Below, one piece after another: positions 25,323-35,486 of a DNA stretch of 64,000 nt (positions are counted from its first letter, which is position 1; the number at the start of each line of letters is the position of its first letter). A model generated the notes under the pieces. The model saw nothing but the letters and a program-made list of their open reading frames with translations, was not told the DNA's origin and searched no databases. The DNA comes from Pseudomonas sp. PDM16 (GTDB lineage Bacteria > Pseudomonadota > Gammaproteobacteria > Pseudomonadales > Pseudomonadaceae), in the NCBI RefSeq assembly GCF_014851865.1, contig NZ_JACVAM010000001.1:186001-250000 (forward strand). The letters are read 5' to 3'. A program made the translations under genes and the position numbers.

Positions 25323-27260
25323 CTACCAATCCAACGACAGATTCAAGCCAATGCCATGCTGATCGTCGTCCCCGGCTCTGCGGTAGTCATAGCCGATCTG
25401 CAGGGCCATATCCGCAGCCAGGCGCTGGCGCACTCCCACGGTCAGACGGGTCAGATCCTTCTCACGCTCCGCCCCTTCGAGACTGAAGCCGACACCGGTC
25501 ACGCTGTTCAAGCGCATGTCGACCTCGCCCTGTTCATCCTCGAACTCCCGTTCCTGAGCGAGCTCGCCGAACAGTTCGGCATCCTCGGCCAGCCGGAAGC
25601 GCCCTTGCAGTCCTAGCCCCAGACGCCGTGAGTCGCGGGTCTGGTCGTCGTAGGTCAACGCGGTGGAGCTGGAACCATCCTCGCGGTAGCCATCGACCTC
25701 GATGCGCGCCACATCGGCACTGAAGAAGGGGCGCAGGCTCATGCGCGGGGTGCCCAGGTCCAACTCAACACCCAGGCGCCCGCCCAATGCCAACAGGCGG
25801 CCGTCGGTATCGCCACGCTCGGTTCGGGTGGTCTGGCCCAAGGCAAAGCGCCGCTCAAGGTCCCGGTAGTCCAGATAGCCCACGCTCAGGCTCGCGTCCC
25901 CCCAGAACAGGCCGTCGTCATACTGGACGAAAGCGTTGGCTAGATAGCTACGCAGGCCATAGTCGGAGTCGCGCGGGCCCAGCTGCAGGTCCTGCTCTTG
26001 CACACTCAGCACTGCACCGAGGCGCCAAAGCTCGCTCAGGCGATAGCTACCACCGAAGTTCAAGGCCTTGCCGCTGGCGTCGCCGGCAGCACTGGTGTCG
26101 CTGCCGTCCAGGTCGGCGCGGCGCACGCTGCCATCGGCAAAGCCACGCCAGCGACCTGCAGCCTGCCAGGCGCCTGCATCACCCAGCCATTGCTGGCGCT
26201 GGCGATCCTGACTGTCACGCAATGCCGACTCCGCGGCCTGGGGCAGCAGGCTCAGCTCCCACGGCGCAGCCAGGATCGAATAGCCCTGGTCGGCGAGGAT
26301 CTGCTGCATGGCCGTGGTCGGGTGCACGTAGTCGGCATAGATCAGCCGGTCCGGATCAGGTGTGGCGCTGCCCAGGCCATGGATCGGGTTGACCCCTCCA
26401 CCACAACCGGAGAAGCAGGTGCCAAGCAGGTTTTGCGTCGGGTCGAAACCGAAGGCCGCGGGATTGGCCAGCACCTCGCGATAGAGCAGCGGTACGTTGA
26501 GCGGGATGACCTCGGCATGGACCGCGCCCAGCTGCGCCGCCAGTTCGGCGTTGAACGCCTGAGCCAGCGGCACCTGGGCGGTGTTGACCACACCACCGGT
26601 GACCGGGCTGGCCACGTCCACCAGCAGCGGCACCATGAAATAGCGTCCTCCCGCAGCCTGCAGGGCGCGTACGCCAGCGGCCAGCCGGCCTGCGGCGGCG
26701 CGCGCACTGGGATCGTCGACGATCAGCCCCTGGAGGAAGTCGTTGCCGCCACCGTTGAGGTAGAAAAGGGTGTTCGGGTCCACACCCAGACCGCTGTTGC
26801 GCAGGTGCACCAGGTAGCCATCACGCTGGCGAATCAGCGGATCGCTGTAGTTCAGCCCGGCACGCACCTGGGAGCCACCGATACCGGTGAGCGGATCGAA
26901 CACGCTGGTGATGGAGTCGTAGACCTGTTCGGTCCGATAGCCGCCGACCGCCCAGTTGTTCCCGTCGGCCTGGCCATCGAGCGCACGCATGGCGTTGGTC
27001 GAGGCGACCTGCGGAGCCAGGCCCAACTGCTGATTGATCAGCATTGGCGAGGTGTAGCCGTAGGCCTCGCCCAGTCCGAAGCCGGGCCCCACACGATTGG
27101 TGTGGCGCACCGGATTGCTCGGCGCGCCGGCCTCTGGGCGCTGGCCGGCGTCGCTCAGGCTATCGCCGAACACTACCATGCCACTGTAGGCGCCCGCCTG
27201 GGCCGGCCCGATGCTGGCCAGCAGGCAGGCGAAGGCCAGCGGATTCAGTACTCGCTTCAT
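25323..27260 (-). CDS. estA: Autotransporter GDSL esterase EstA
   Basis: Encodes 645 residues, practically the same length as P. aeruginosa EstA as I recall it. A signal peptide (ending GPAQA) is followed by a GDSL passenger with nucleophile Ser34 in VFGDSLSDAG, the block III Asn in YLNGGGNDF and the block V Asp/His in YADYVHPTT. A C-terminal beta-barrel of about 280 residues follows, ending in LSLDW with an aromatic terminal residue. EstA is a surface-anchored lipolytic enzyme needed for rhamnolipid production and motility in P. aeruginosa. It sits alone, between the iron operon and the phosphoethanolamine transferase. Confidence 0.95.
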   Translation of the reverse strand: MKRVLNPLAFACLLASIGPAQAGAYSGMVVFGDSLSDAGQRPEAGAPSNPVRHTNRVGPGFGLGEAYGYTSPMLINQQLGLAPQVASTNAMRALDGQADGNNWAVGGYRTEQVYDSITSVFDPLTGIGGSQVRAGLNYSDPLIRQRDGYLVHLRNSGLGVDPNTLFYLNGGGNDFLQGLIVDDPSARAAAGRLAAGVRALQAAGGRYFMVPLLVDVASPVTGGVVNTAQVPLAQAFNAELAAQLGAVHAEVIPLNVPLLYREVLANPAAFGFDPTQNLLGTCFSGCGGGVNPIHGLGSATPDPDRLIYADYVHPTTAMQQILADQGYSILAAPWELSLLPQAAESALRDSQDRQRQQWLGDAGAWQAAGRWRGFADGSVRRADLDGSDTSAAGDASGKALNFGGSYRLSELWRLGAVLSVQEQDLQLGPRDSDYGLRSYLANAFVQYDDGLFWGDASLSVGYLDYRDLERRFALGQTTRTERGDTDGRLLALGGRLGVELDLGTPRMSLRPFFSADVARIEVDGYREDGSSSTALTYDDQTRDSRRLGLGLQGRFRLAEDAELFGELAQEREFEDEQGEVDMRLNSVTGVGFSLEGAEREKDLTRLTVGVRQRLAADMALQIGYDYRRAGDDDQHGIGLNLSLDW

Positions 27261-27370
27261 GATCCATGTCCCTTGTTCTTGTTGTGATGGGCAAGCGGCG
27301 AGGGACTTTAGGGGACGAGGGCACGGAAACGCACGATCGCTCCGCGCAATTTCCCTCCTAAGACTGAAAC

Positions 27371-27400
27371 GCCGCGCGACGGATTACTCCATCGTGCGGC
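27371..27400. repeat. Imperfect inverted repeat downstream of cptA-like gene
   Basis: GCCGCGCGACGGA and TCCATCGTGCGGC pair at 11 of 13 positions around a TTAC loop. There is no T run, so it is more like an mRNA-stabilising or REP-like hairpin than a classical terminator. It lies after the minus-strand phosphoethanolamine transferase gene and before estA. Confidence 0.5.
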
Positions 27401-27429
27401 GCTCGTACCAACGAGGGATGACGCTGAAG

Positions 27430-29202
27430 CTAGAGCGGCTGAGCGCGGCTCTTGCGCGGCTCCTGCTGGGCCAGCTCGCTGTCGACCGCCTTGGGCTTGA
27501 TCAGGCTGAAATCGATCAGGTTCTGCGGCTGTTGCGGGTTGCCGATCAACAGTGGGCGCGGCTTGAAGTCTGCGCTCACCAGGCTGCGGCTGCGGTCGCG
27601 CTCGGCGAAGTCGAGCCCGGCCAGGTCCGCCCAGGTGTGTATCAGGCTGGAGCTGCTGAACGGCCGCCCCAGCGCCAGACTGAAATCGCGCGGCTGCCGG
27701 GCCTGCCACTTCGGCGAATTCCACAGGATGAAGGGAATGGTGTACATCGGTCCGGTCGGCGCCGCCTCGTTGCGCCCCAGCACCTCGGCCTTGGGCGCGT
27801 CGAACACCGCCTCGCCGTGATCGGAAAGATAGAGCAGGAAGCCGTTGGGGTCGGTGGCGGAGAAGCGCTTGATCAGGCTGGAGACGACGAAGTCGTTGTA
27901 CAGCACCGCATTGTCGTAGGCGTTGTAGGTCGGCAGTTGGTCATCGCTGACATGCTCCGGGACGCCCTGTCGATCGGTGAAGCGCTCGTACTCAGAAGGG
28001 TATCGGTACTGGTAGCTCATGTGGGTGCCGAGCAGGTGGACCACGATGAACTTGCGCGGCGCATCCTCGGCCAGCACCTTGGCGAACGGATCGAGCACAT
28101 CGCCGTCGTACTGGCGGGCATTCTGCTCACGGTTGTTGTTCAGGTAGAACTGCTCGTCCGCCTGCTTGGAGAAGGTGGTGAGCATGGTGTTGCGTTTGGT
28201 GATGGTCTGCTGGTTGGTGATCCAGTAGGTCTTGTAGCCGGCCTGTTTCATCACGCTGACCAGCGAGGGCGTATCCAGGTAGGCATCGGGATTGTTCTGA
28301 TCGGCGAAGGTCAGTACCTGCTGCAGCGCCTCGATGGTGTACGGCCGCGGCGTGACAGCACCGGTGAATACCTGCAGCTGGTCGCGCAGCTTGTCCAGCT
28401 CCGGCGTGGTCGGGCGATCATAGCCATACAGACTCATGCGCTGGCGGTTGGTCGACTCGCCGATGACCAGCACCAAGGTCGACGGCTGATCGGCATGGGC
28501 GTCGGTCAGGTCGGTCAGCGGCGCGATGCGCTGGCGACCTTCCAGCAACGCCTGCATGTTGGCCAGTTGCGCACTGTACTGGCGATAACCGACCACCAGC
28601 TGCCAAGGCGTAGCCGGCTCGATGCGCTCCTCGAAGTTCTCCAGAGCCACTTGTGGGTCGTCATGCTTGCTGAACTGGCGCAGCGCCGGATAACCGATCG
28701 ACGAGAACAGCAGGAAAAACGAGGCGAGCAGCGCCACCGGCTTGGGCAGGTACACCGGGCGCACTTTGCGCCATAACAGCCACGCGCCCATTCCGTAGGC
28801 CAAGAACGCCGGCACCATCCACCAGGCGAAGTATTGCGCCAGGTACTCGGTGCCCTCGCTGACGTTGGATTCGAAGAGAATGAAGATGACGCTCTGCGAG
28901 AATTCCTGGCCGTAGATCAGGAAATAGCCGAAGCCTGCCAGCGAGCAGAGCCACAGAGGTACACCGATCAATGCTGCCAGCAGGCGCGCTCGCGCCGGGA
29001 GCAGCAGCAGAGGAACCAGCCATAGCAGGCTGAGCACCAGCGACTGGCGCAGCCCGGAGAATCCGGCACTGTCGCTGGCGTAGATCAGCGCCTGGGTCAC
29101 ACCCGAGAAGTACCAAAAGAACAGGAAAGCCCAGCCGAGGCCGGCCCAGTCGATCCTGCCGATCCCGAAGCGAGAAGCACCGGCGCTTTGCGCGTTTGTC
29201 AT
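27430..29202 (-). CDS. cptA: Lipid A/LPS phosphoethanolamine transferase (CptA-like)
   Basis: Encodes 590 residues from ATG 29202 (GAGG six bases upstream; the open frame extends to a TTG). Five N-terminal transmembrane segments are followed by a large periplasmic alkaline-phosphatase-fold domain. The signature VLVIGESTNRQRMSLYGYDR carries the Glu metal ligand and Thr nucleophile, and YLSDHGEAVF supplies the later Asp-His metal ligands. The sulfatase-like region HLLGTHMSYQYRYP is typical of the CptA/EptB group, which adds phosphoethanolamine to lipid A or core sugars and can affect polymyxin resistance. The exact acceptor is not visible. It is divergent from the SAM regulator gene. Confidence 0.87.
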   Translation of the reverse strand: MTNAQSAGASRFGIGRIDWAGLGWAFLFFWYFSGVTQALIYASDSAGFSGLRQSLVLSLLWLVPLLLLPARARLLAALIGVPLWLCSLAGFGYFLIYGQEFSQSVIFILFESNVSEGTEYLAQYFAWWMVPAFLAYGMGAWLLWRKVRPVYLPKPVALLASFFLLFSSIGYPALRQFSKHDDPQVALENFEERIEPATPWQLVVGYRQYSAQLANMQALLEGRQRIAPLTDLTDAHADQPSTLVLVIGESTNRQRMSLYGYDRPTTPELDKLRDQLQVFTGAVTPRPYTIEALQQVLTFADQNNPDAYLDTPSLVSVMKQAGYKTYWITNQQTITKRNTMLTTFSKQADEQFYLNNNREQNARQYDGDVLDPFAKVLAEDAPRKFIVVHLLGTHMSYQYRYPSEYERFTDRQGVPEHVSDDQLPTYNAYDNAVLYNDFVVSSLIKRFSATDPNGFLLYLSDHGEAVFDAPKAEVLGRNEAAPTGPMYTIPFILWNSPKWQARQPRDFSLALGRPFSSSSLIHTWADLAGLDFAERDRSRSLVSADFKPRPLLIGNPQQPQNLIDFSLIKPKAVDSELAQQEPRKSRAQPL

Positions 29203-29318
29203 TGCGGCCTCGAGGCGAAGCGGGAAGTTTGGTCCGCCACGCTGCCGACTTGGGCGTGAAAACTTCGTCAAAACGCATCAGAGAAGGCCATGCCCGCCCT
29301 TTTCGTGTCACAGCACAG

Positions 29319-29368
29319 CATCCAGCAACAGCTATATCAAAACTTTTTGATATAGCTGTTGCTGGATG
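29319..29368. promoter_or_regulatory. 24-bp perfect inverted repeat, probable operator of the metK unit
   Basis: CATCCAGCAACAGCTATATCAAAA (positions 29319-29342) is repeated exactly in inverse (29345-29368) with only two bases between. A 24-base perfect symmetry in a promoter is exceptional. It covers the -35 of the promoter for the ArsR/methyltransferase gene (29359-29364) and lies between that gene and the divergent transferase. ArsR-family proteins bind such palindromes as dimers and repress by promoter occlusion, so autoregulation is the simplest reading. An mRNA hairpin is unlikely because it lies upstream of the inferred start. Confidence 0.75.
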
Positions 29369-29387
29369 AAAAGTGACCGACTAGACT
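29359..29387 (+). promoter_or_regulatory. Promoter of the ArsR/methyltransferase-metK operon
   Basis: TTGCTG (29359-29364), a 17-base spacer and TAGACT (29382-29387) form a good sigma-70 promoter. Transcription would start about 29394-29396, immediately before ATG 29397, so the mRNA would be leaderless or nearly so. No ribosome-binding site is visible ahead of that ATG. Confidence 0.6.
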
Positions 29388-29396
29388 GCCGCCTCT

Positions 29397-30392
29397 ATGA
29401 ACATGCGCGCCTCTCAGCTCCATTTCGAGCCAGCCGACGAGCTCGCCGCCCTGTGCAAGGCCGGCGGCGATCCGCTGCGCCTGAACGTGCTGCGCGCACT
29501 GGCCAACGATTCGTTCGGCGTGCTGGAACTGGCGCAGATCTTCGCCATCGGCCAATCAGGCATGAGCCACCACCTCAAGGTGCTGGCCCAGGCCGGCCTG
29601 GTGGCCACCCGCCGAGAAGGCAATGCGATCTTCTACCGCCGCGCCCTGCCGCACAGCGAGCTGCTCGGCGGCACCCTGCACGGGGCGCTGCTGGCGGAGG
29701 TCGACGAACTGCAGCTGCCGGCCGACGTCGAGGCGCGCATTGCCGCTGTGCATGGGCAGCGCGCCGCGGCCAGCCGCGACTTTTTCGCCAAGACGGCGGA
29801 CAAGTTCCAGGCCCAGCAAGACCTGATCGCCGGCCTGCCGCAGTACCGCGACAGCGTGCTGGCCCTGCTCGATGCGCTGGGCTTCGCCGCGGGCAGCACC
29901 GCGCTGGAAGTCGGCCCCGGTGACGGCGGTTTTCTGCCGGAGCTGGCGCGGCGCTTCGCCCATGTGGTGGCGCTGGACAACAGCGAGGCGATGCTGGAAC
30001 TGGCCCGCCAACGCTGTAATCAAGAACAACTGGGCAATGTCGAGCTACTGCTTGCCGATGCCCTGAACGACGAGCTCGGCGCCGCCGACTGCGTGGTGGT
30101 GAACATGGTCCTGCACCATTTCGCCGCCCCGGCCGAAGCGCTGAAACAGCTGGCCCGCCTGGTAAACCCACGCGGCAGCTTGCTGATAACCGAGTTGTGC
30201 AGCCATGACCAGAGTTGGGCCAGGACGGCCTGCGGCGATCTCTGGCTCGGCTTCGAACAGGAAGATCTGGCCCGTTGGGCCGATGCCGCGGGGCTCACGC
30301 CCGGCGAGAGCCTCTATGTGGGCCTCAAGAACGGCTTTCAGATTCAGGTACGGCACTTCGCCAAGCCGGATGCGAAGCAAACCCAGGTATGA
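29397..30392 (+). CDS. ArsR-type regulator fused to a SAM-dependent methyltransferase domain
   Basis: Encodes 331 residues. The N-terminal winged helix domain has a recognition helix in GQSGMSHHLKVLAQAGLVA and a wing in REGNAIFYRRA. The C-terminal part is a class I methyltransferase fold with motif I in ALEVGPGDGGFLPELA, the acidic end of strand 2 in VVALDNSEAM, and ADCVVVNMVLHHF. It is followed 13 bases later by metK and is preceded by a 24-bp palindrome. A methyltransferase domain in a regulator of SAM synthase suggests it senses SAM or SAH rather than methylates something; SahR-type ArsR regulators control SAM-cycle genes in Proteobacteria. ATG 29403 is an alternative start. Confidence 0.88.
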   Translation: MNMRASQLHFEPADELAALCKAGGDPLRLNVLRALANDSFGVLELAQIFAIGQSGMSHHLKVLAQAGLVATRREGNAIFYRRALPHSELLGGTLHGALLAEVDELQLPADVEARIAAVHGQRAAASRDFFAKTADKFQAQQDLIAGLPQYRDSVLALLDALGFAAGSTALEVGPGDGGFLPELARRFAHVVALDNSEAMLELARQRCNQEQLGNVELLLADALNDELGAADCVVVNMVLHHFAAPAEALKQLARLVNPRGSLLITELCSHDQSWARTACGDLWLGFEQEDLARWADAAGLTPGESLYVGLKNGFQIQVRHFAKPDAKQTQV

Positions 30393-30405
30393 ATAGGATT
30401 TTGAA

Positions 30406-31596
30406 ATGAGCGAATACTCCCTGTTTACCTCCGAATCCGTGTCCGAAGGCCACCCGGACAAGATCGCCGACCAGATTTCCGATGCCGTCCTCGACGCCAT
30501 CATCACCCAGGACAAACACGCCCGCGTGGCCGTGGAAACCCTGGTCAAGACCGGCGTCGCCATCGTCGCCGGCGAAGTCACCACCAGCGCCTGGGTCGAC
30601 CTGGAACAGATCGTCCGCGACGTGATCTGCGATATCGGCTACACCAGCTCTGACGTCGGCTTCGACGGCGCCACCTGCGGCGTGATGAACATCATTGGCA
30701 AGCAGTCCCCGGACATCAACCAGGGTGTCGACCGCGCCAAGCCGGAAGACCAGGGTGCCGGCGACCAGGGCCTGATGTTCGGCTACGCCAGCAACGAAAC
30801 CGACGTGCTGATGCCGGCACCGATCCGCTTCTCCCACGCTCTGGTCGAGCGCCAGGCCGAAGCGCGCAAGTCCGGTCTGCTGACCTGGCTGCGCCCGGAC
30901 GCCAAGTCCCAGGTCACCTGCCAGTACGAAAACGGCAAGGTAGTCGGTATCGACGCCGTGGTGCTGTCCACCCAGCACAACCCGGAAGTGTCGCTGGCTG
31001 ACCTGCGTGAAGGCGTGATGGAGCTGATCATCAAGCACGCCCTGCCGGCCGAACTGCTGCACAAGGACACCCAGTTCCACATCAACCCGACCGGCAACTT
31101 CGTGATCGGCGGCCCGGTGGGCGACTGCGGCCTGACCGGCCGCAAGATCATCGTCGACTCCTACGGCGGCATGGCTCGCCACGGTGGCGGCGCCTTCTCC
31201 GGCAAGGACCCATCCAAGGTCGACCGTTCGGCTGCCTACGCCGGCCGTTATGTAGCGAAGAACATCGTTGCCGCCGGCCTGGCCGACCGCTGCGAGATCC
31301 AGGTGTCCTACGCCATCGGTGTGGCCCTGCCGACCTCCATCTCGATCAACACCTTCGGCACCCACAAGATTGCCGAAGACAAGATCATCAAGCTGGTGCG
31401 TGAGGTGTTCGACCTGCGTCCGTACGCCATCACCAAGATGCTCGACCTGCTCCATCCGATGTACCGCGAAACAGCGGCATATGGCCACTTCGGCCGTGCC
31501 CCGCAGCAGAAGACCGTCGGCAACGACACCTTCAGTACCTTCACCTGGGAGAAGACCGACAAGGTCGCCGATCTGCGCGCCGCTGCAGGTCTGTAA
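30406..31596 (+). CDS. metK: S-adenosylmethionine synthase
   Basis: Encodes 396 residues, the standard length. Signatures include [18 protein letters not shown], the ATP loop [12 protein letters not shown] and [19 protein letters not shown]. MetK joins methionine with the adenosyl group of ATP to make SAM in the cytoplasm, the methyl donor that AhcY and MetF genes (38132-40426) later recycle. AGGA lies upstream at 30395. It is co-transcribed with the preceding ArsR/methyltransferase regulator and followed by a strong terminator. Confidence 0.98.
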   Translation: MSEYSLFTSESVSEGHPDKIADQISDAVLDAIITQDKHARVAVETLVKTGVAIVAGEVTTSAWVDLEQIVRDVICDIGYTSSDVGFDGATCGVMNIIGKQSPDINQGVDRAKPEDQGAGDQGLMFGYASNETDVLMPAPIRFSHALVERQAEARKSGLLTWLRPDAKSQVTCQYENGKVVGIDAVVLSTQHNPEVSLADLREGVMELIIKHALPAELLHKDTQFHINPTGNFVIGGPVGDCGLTGRKIIVDSYGGMARHGGGAFSGKDPSKVDRSAAYAGRYVAKNIVAAGLADRCEIQVSYAIGVALPTSISINTFGTHKIAEDKIIKLVREVFDLRPYAITKMLDLLHPMYRETAAYGHFGRAPQQKTVGNDTFSTFTWEKTDKVADLRAAAGL

Positions 31597-31612
31597 GGTT
31601 TCCCCGGAATGC

Positions 31613-31641
31613 AAAAAGCCCCGCCTAGTGCGGGGCTTTTT
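31613..31641. terminator. Bidirectional terminator after metK
   Basis: AAAAAGCCCCGC-CTAGT-GCGGGGCTTTTT: a perfect 12-base stem flanked by A and T runs. It separates metK from the convergent 82-residue membrane protein gene. Confidence 0.95.
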
Positions 31642-31649
31642 GTTGGCGC

Positions 31650-31898
31650 TCAGAAATTGAAGGAGAAACCGAGACCACTGTCCGCAAAGCTCAGAGCGCC
31701 AGCGAGGTACATCAGCACAAACCCCGCGACCATGGTCAGCAGAGGCGCCCGAATCGGCGGCTCGTAGAGCGAGAAGATGCCCTGGGCTAGCGGCGGGAAG
31801 ATGAAATTCAACACAACACAGAGCAACGAAATCTGGATACCCCTGGCCACAGACCAGATCCAGCCACCCAGCAGCAAAAAGAAACCAATCGCAGCCAT
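31650..31898 (-). CDS. Small two-helix membrane protein, unknown function
   Basis: Encodes 82 residues (begins MAAIGFFLLLGGWIWSVA). Hydrophobic segments at about 2-35 and 48-70 with few charges make it an integral membrane protein. The segment VVLNFIFPPLAQGIFSLYEP resembles small hypothetical proteins of Pseudomonas, but I do not assign a family. CTCCTT sits upstream on the plus strand, which is a good AAGGAG ribosome-binding site at 31905-31910 for the ATG at 31898. It shares a spacer with the divergent DUF1090 gene. Confidence 0.72.
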   Translation of the reverse strand: MAAIGFFLLLGGWIWSVARGIQISLLCVVLNFIFPPLAQGIFSLYEPPIRAPLLTMVAGFVLMYLAGALSFADSGLGFSFNF

Positions 31899-32023
31899 AC
31901 CACTCTCCTTGTGAAGCCGATGTGCAAAAGCGAAGCGATGCTAAGGCAGACCGCCCAAAGACGGCTAGCTTGCATGGAGCTTATAGATTGCCCGCAGTCG
32001 CCCAATCACTAGAGGAACAGGAC

Positions 32024-32413
32024 ATGTCACAGCTCTCTTCACTATTCGCCCTACTACTGGCCAGCGCTACCCTGCTTAGCGTGCAGGCCAACGCTGCCGA
32101 TACGACTGGTTGCGCCGCCAAACGTGAGCACCTGCAACAGCAGATCGAGGCCGCCAAGACGCAAGGCAACCGTGATCGCCAGGCCGGCCTGGAAGAAGCA
32201 CTAAGTCAGGTAAGGGCGAACTGCGACGACGCCAGCTTGAGCAAGTCGCGCGAGGAAAAGGTGCTGGAGGCGGAACACGAAGTACGTACTCGCGAAGCCG
32301 AGCTGAAGAAGGCGCTGAGCAAGGACGATCCGGAGAAAGTCGAGAAGCGCAAGGCCAAGCTGGCCGAGGCCCATGATGAGCTGCGCGAGGCCCAGGAGGC
32401 ACTGGAACGCTGA
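32024..32413 (+). CDS. DUF1090 periplasmic protein (YqjC-like)
   Basis: Encodes 129 residues from ATG 32024 with AGAGGA at 32011-32016. A signal peptide (ending NANAADT-like, here VQANAADT) is followed by a long, highly charged helix rich in Lys/Glu/Arg (REEKVLEAEHEVRTREAELK), with the conserved pair of Cys in TGCAAKREHL and RANCDDASL. This is the layout of DUF1090 proteins, periplasmic coiled coils of unknown function. An earlier in-frame ATG at 31922 would put the signal peptide in mid-protein and is rejected. Confidence 0.85.
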   Translation: MSQLSSLFALLLASATLLSVQANAADTTGCAAKREHLQQQIEAAKTQGNRDRQAGLEEALSQVRANCDDASLSKSREEKVLEAEHEVRTREAELKKALSKDDPEKVEKRKAKLAEAHDELREAQEALER

Positions 32414-32468
32414 TACACGGAGGGCAACCGGTGATCCGATACAGCGCCTGGCCGTTTGCATAAACCGG

Positions 32469-32510
32469 GAGTTCGGCCCTGTCGCGGATCATTCCGCCGG
32501 GCCGAAGCTC
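32469..32510. terminator. Hairpin between convergent DUF1090 and ankyrin genes
   Basis: GAGTTCGGCCC and GGGCCGAAGCTC pair over 8 perfect bases plus an outer GAG/CTC, around a 19-base loop. The T run is absent, so termination is uncertain, but its place between convergent 3' ends suggests an mRNA end or stability element. Confidence 0.4.
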
Positions 32511-32520
32511 CTCGAGATGA

Positions 32521-33084
32521 TCAGATTCCGGCGTTTTTCCTGAAGGCCGCCTCGACTTCCGGACCGGCCTTCTCCGCCAGCTGGGCCGCCGGCACCTTGG
32601 CACCGTCAAAACCCTCGAAAACCTGCTGACTGTTGGCCCCTGCCTTGAGCAGGGCCTCGACAATGGCCGGTGCATCCGGCTGTTTTCCGATCAGAGCCCA
32701 GAGCAAAGGCGTGCGTCCGTTCGCGTCAGCGTCCACATCCGGTGCTGCTCCCGCCGCCAACAACGCGTTGACCACCCCCAGGTGCCCCTTGTAGGCGGCC
32801 TCTCGTAGCGGTGACGCTCCCGTCCCGTCACCCTGCTGCTTCACATCGGCCCCCTCTGACAGGAGGAACTCCACGACAGAGGTGTGCCCCATGCGTGCGG
32901 CCTGCATCAATGCAGTGCGCTCCCACACATCCTCTGGATCAACGGCGTTCACCTTAGCCCCTGCGGCCACAAGCTGCCTGACCTCGTCCAGGCTGCCATT
33001 CTTCGCCGCGATCGCGAGCGGCGTGTCCGCAAACACCACGCTTGAGACCAGTAGCAGGGCCATACCACAGAGATTTCGCACCAT
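32521..33084 (-). CDS. Periplasmic ankyrin-repeat protein
   Basis: Encodes 187 residues. A signal peptide (MVRNLCGMALLLVSSVVFA) is followed by about four ankyrin repeats: TPLAIAAKNGSLDEVRQLVAAGA, TALMQAARMGHTSVVEFLLSEGA, SPLREAAYKGHLGVVNALLAAGA and TPLLWALIGKQPDAPAIVEALLKAGA. These form a protein-binding surface, here exported to the periplasm. In P. aeruginosa the ankyrin protein AnkB near a catalase gene shows that periplasmic ankyrin proteins exist, but no catalase is next to this gene. The partner is unknown. Confidence 0.9.
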   Translation of the reverse strand: MVRNLCGMALLLVSSVVFADTPLAIAAKNGSLDEVRQLVAAGAKVNAVDPEDVWERTALMQAARMGHTSVVEFLLSEGADVKQQGDGTGASPLREAAYKGHLGVVNALLAAGAAPDVDADANGRTPLLWALIGKQPDAPAIVEALLKAGANSQQVFEGFDGAKVPAAQLAEKAGPEVEAAFRKNAGI

Positions 33085-33231
33085 CGTTTTTCTTCCTTGG
33101 CTGCAGTTGCAAAAAGCCGCCCCGAGCGATCCGTGACACTCTGGCGGTTATCTCCAGTAGACCAGATATTCCTGATCAACGGCGACAACAGGGACTTTGT
33201 GTCATCGCAAATGACTGACTAACCTGCCTGA

Positions 33232-34920
<1,689 letters not shown>

Positions 34921-34971
34921 CGGGATATCCAGCGTTAGAACCGCGTCGCCTCATGGCACGGGGCGTACGCC

Positions 34972-35424
34972 TCAGTAGATGCGGAACTCTTCGTGGCAGG
35001 CCTTGCAGGCGATCTCGACCTTGTCCACTGGGGCGATCAGCGCGTCAGCCTTCAGCGGCTTGATCTGGGCAGCGGCACGCAATTCGGCGGTGCTCGCCTC
35101 CAGATCGCGGGCCAACTGCTGGAAGCGTTCCTGGCGCTGCCAGACTTCATCACGCGCCTGGCTGCTATCGCCCGAATCCTGCACCTGCGGGAAGTGCTGC
35201 CAGGGTTGGCGCGACAGGTCGTCGAGCTTGACCGCACCTTCCGCGAAGCGCTTCTCGTTGAAGCTCAAACGCCCGCGCAGCATGCCGCCCAGATCTTCGC
35301 TGGTGCGAAGCATCTCCTTGAACAGCGTCTGGCGCTTGCCCAGCGGCGAATTGGGATCGACCCGGTCGCAGCCGGCGATCAGGGTGCAGGCCAGCAGGGC
35401 CAGGAGCAGTTTGGACTTCATCAT
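34972..35424 (-). CDS. Cytochrome c'-type lipoprotein
   Basis: Encodes 150 residues. A lipoprotein signal peptide (lipobox LIAGC, acylated Cys19) is followed by a helical domain and a single haem-binding CKACH (Cys140, Cys143, His144) close to the C-terminus, the hallmark of class II (cytochrome c'/c556) proteins that form a four-helix bundle. Cytochromes c' bind NO or protect against it, and c556 forms carry electrons. Being a lipoprotein it would be tethered in the envelope. ATG 35421 is equally possible. It stands alone between ligB and the thioesterase; no redox partner is nearby. Confidence 0.88.
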   Translation of the reverse strand: MMKSKLLLALLACTLIAGCDRVDPNSPLGKRQTLFKEMLRTSEDLGGMLRGRLSFNEKRFAEGAVKLDDLSRQPWQHFPQVQDSGDSSQARDEVWQRQERFQQLARDLEASTAELRAAAQIKPLKADALIAPVDKVEIACKACHEEFRIY

Positions 35425-35486
35425 CTACAGCCGGTGAGGGGCGGAAGGGGCGACAGTATTGCCACTCTCCGCCCTCCCGCCAAGCG

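Noticed and set aside
27371..27400. Rho-independent terminator after the phosphoethanolamine transferase gene
   Set aside because: The stem is good but no T run follows on either strand; kept only as an inverted repeat.
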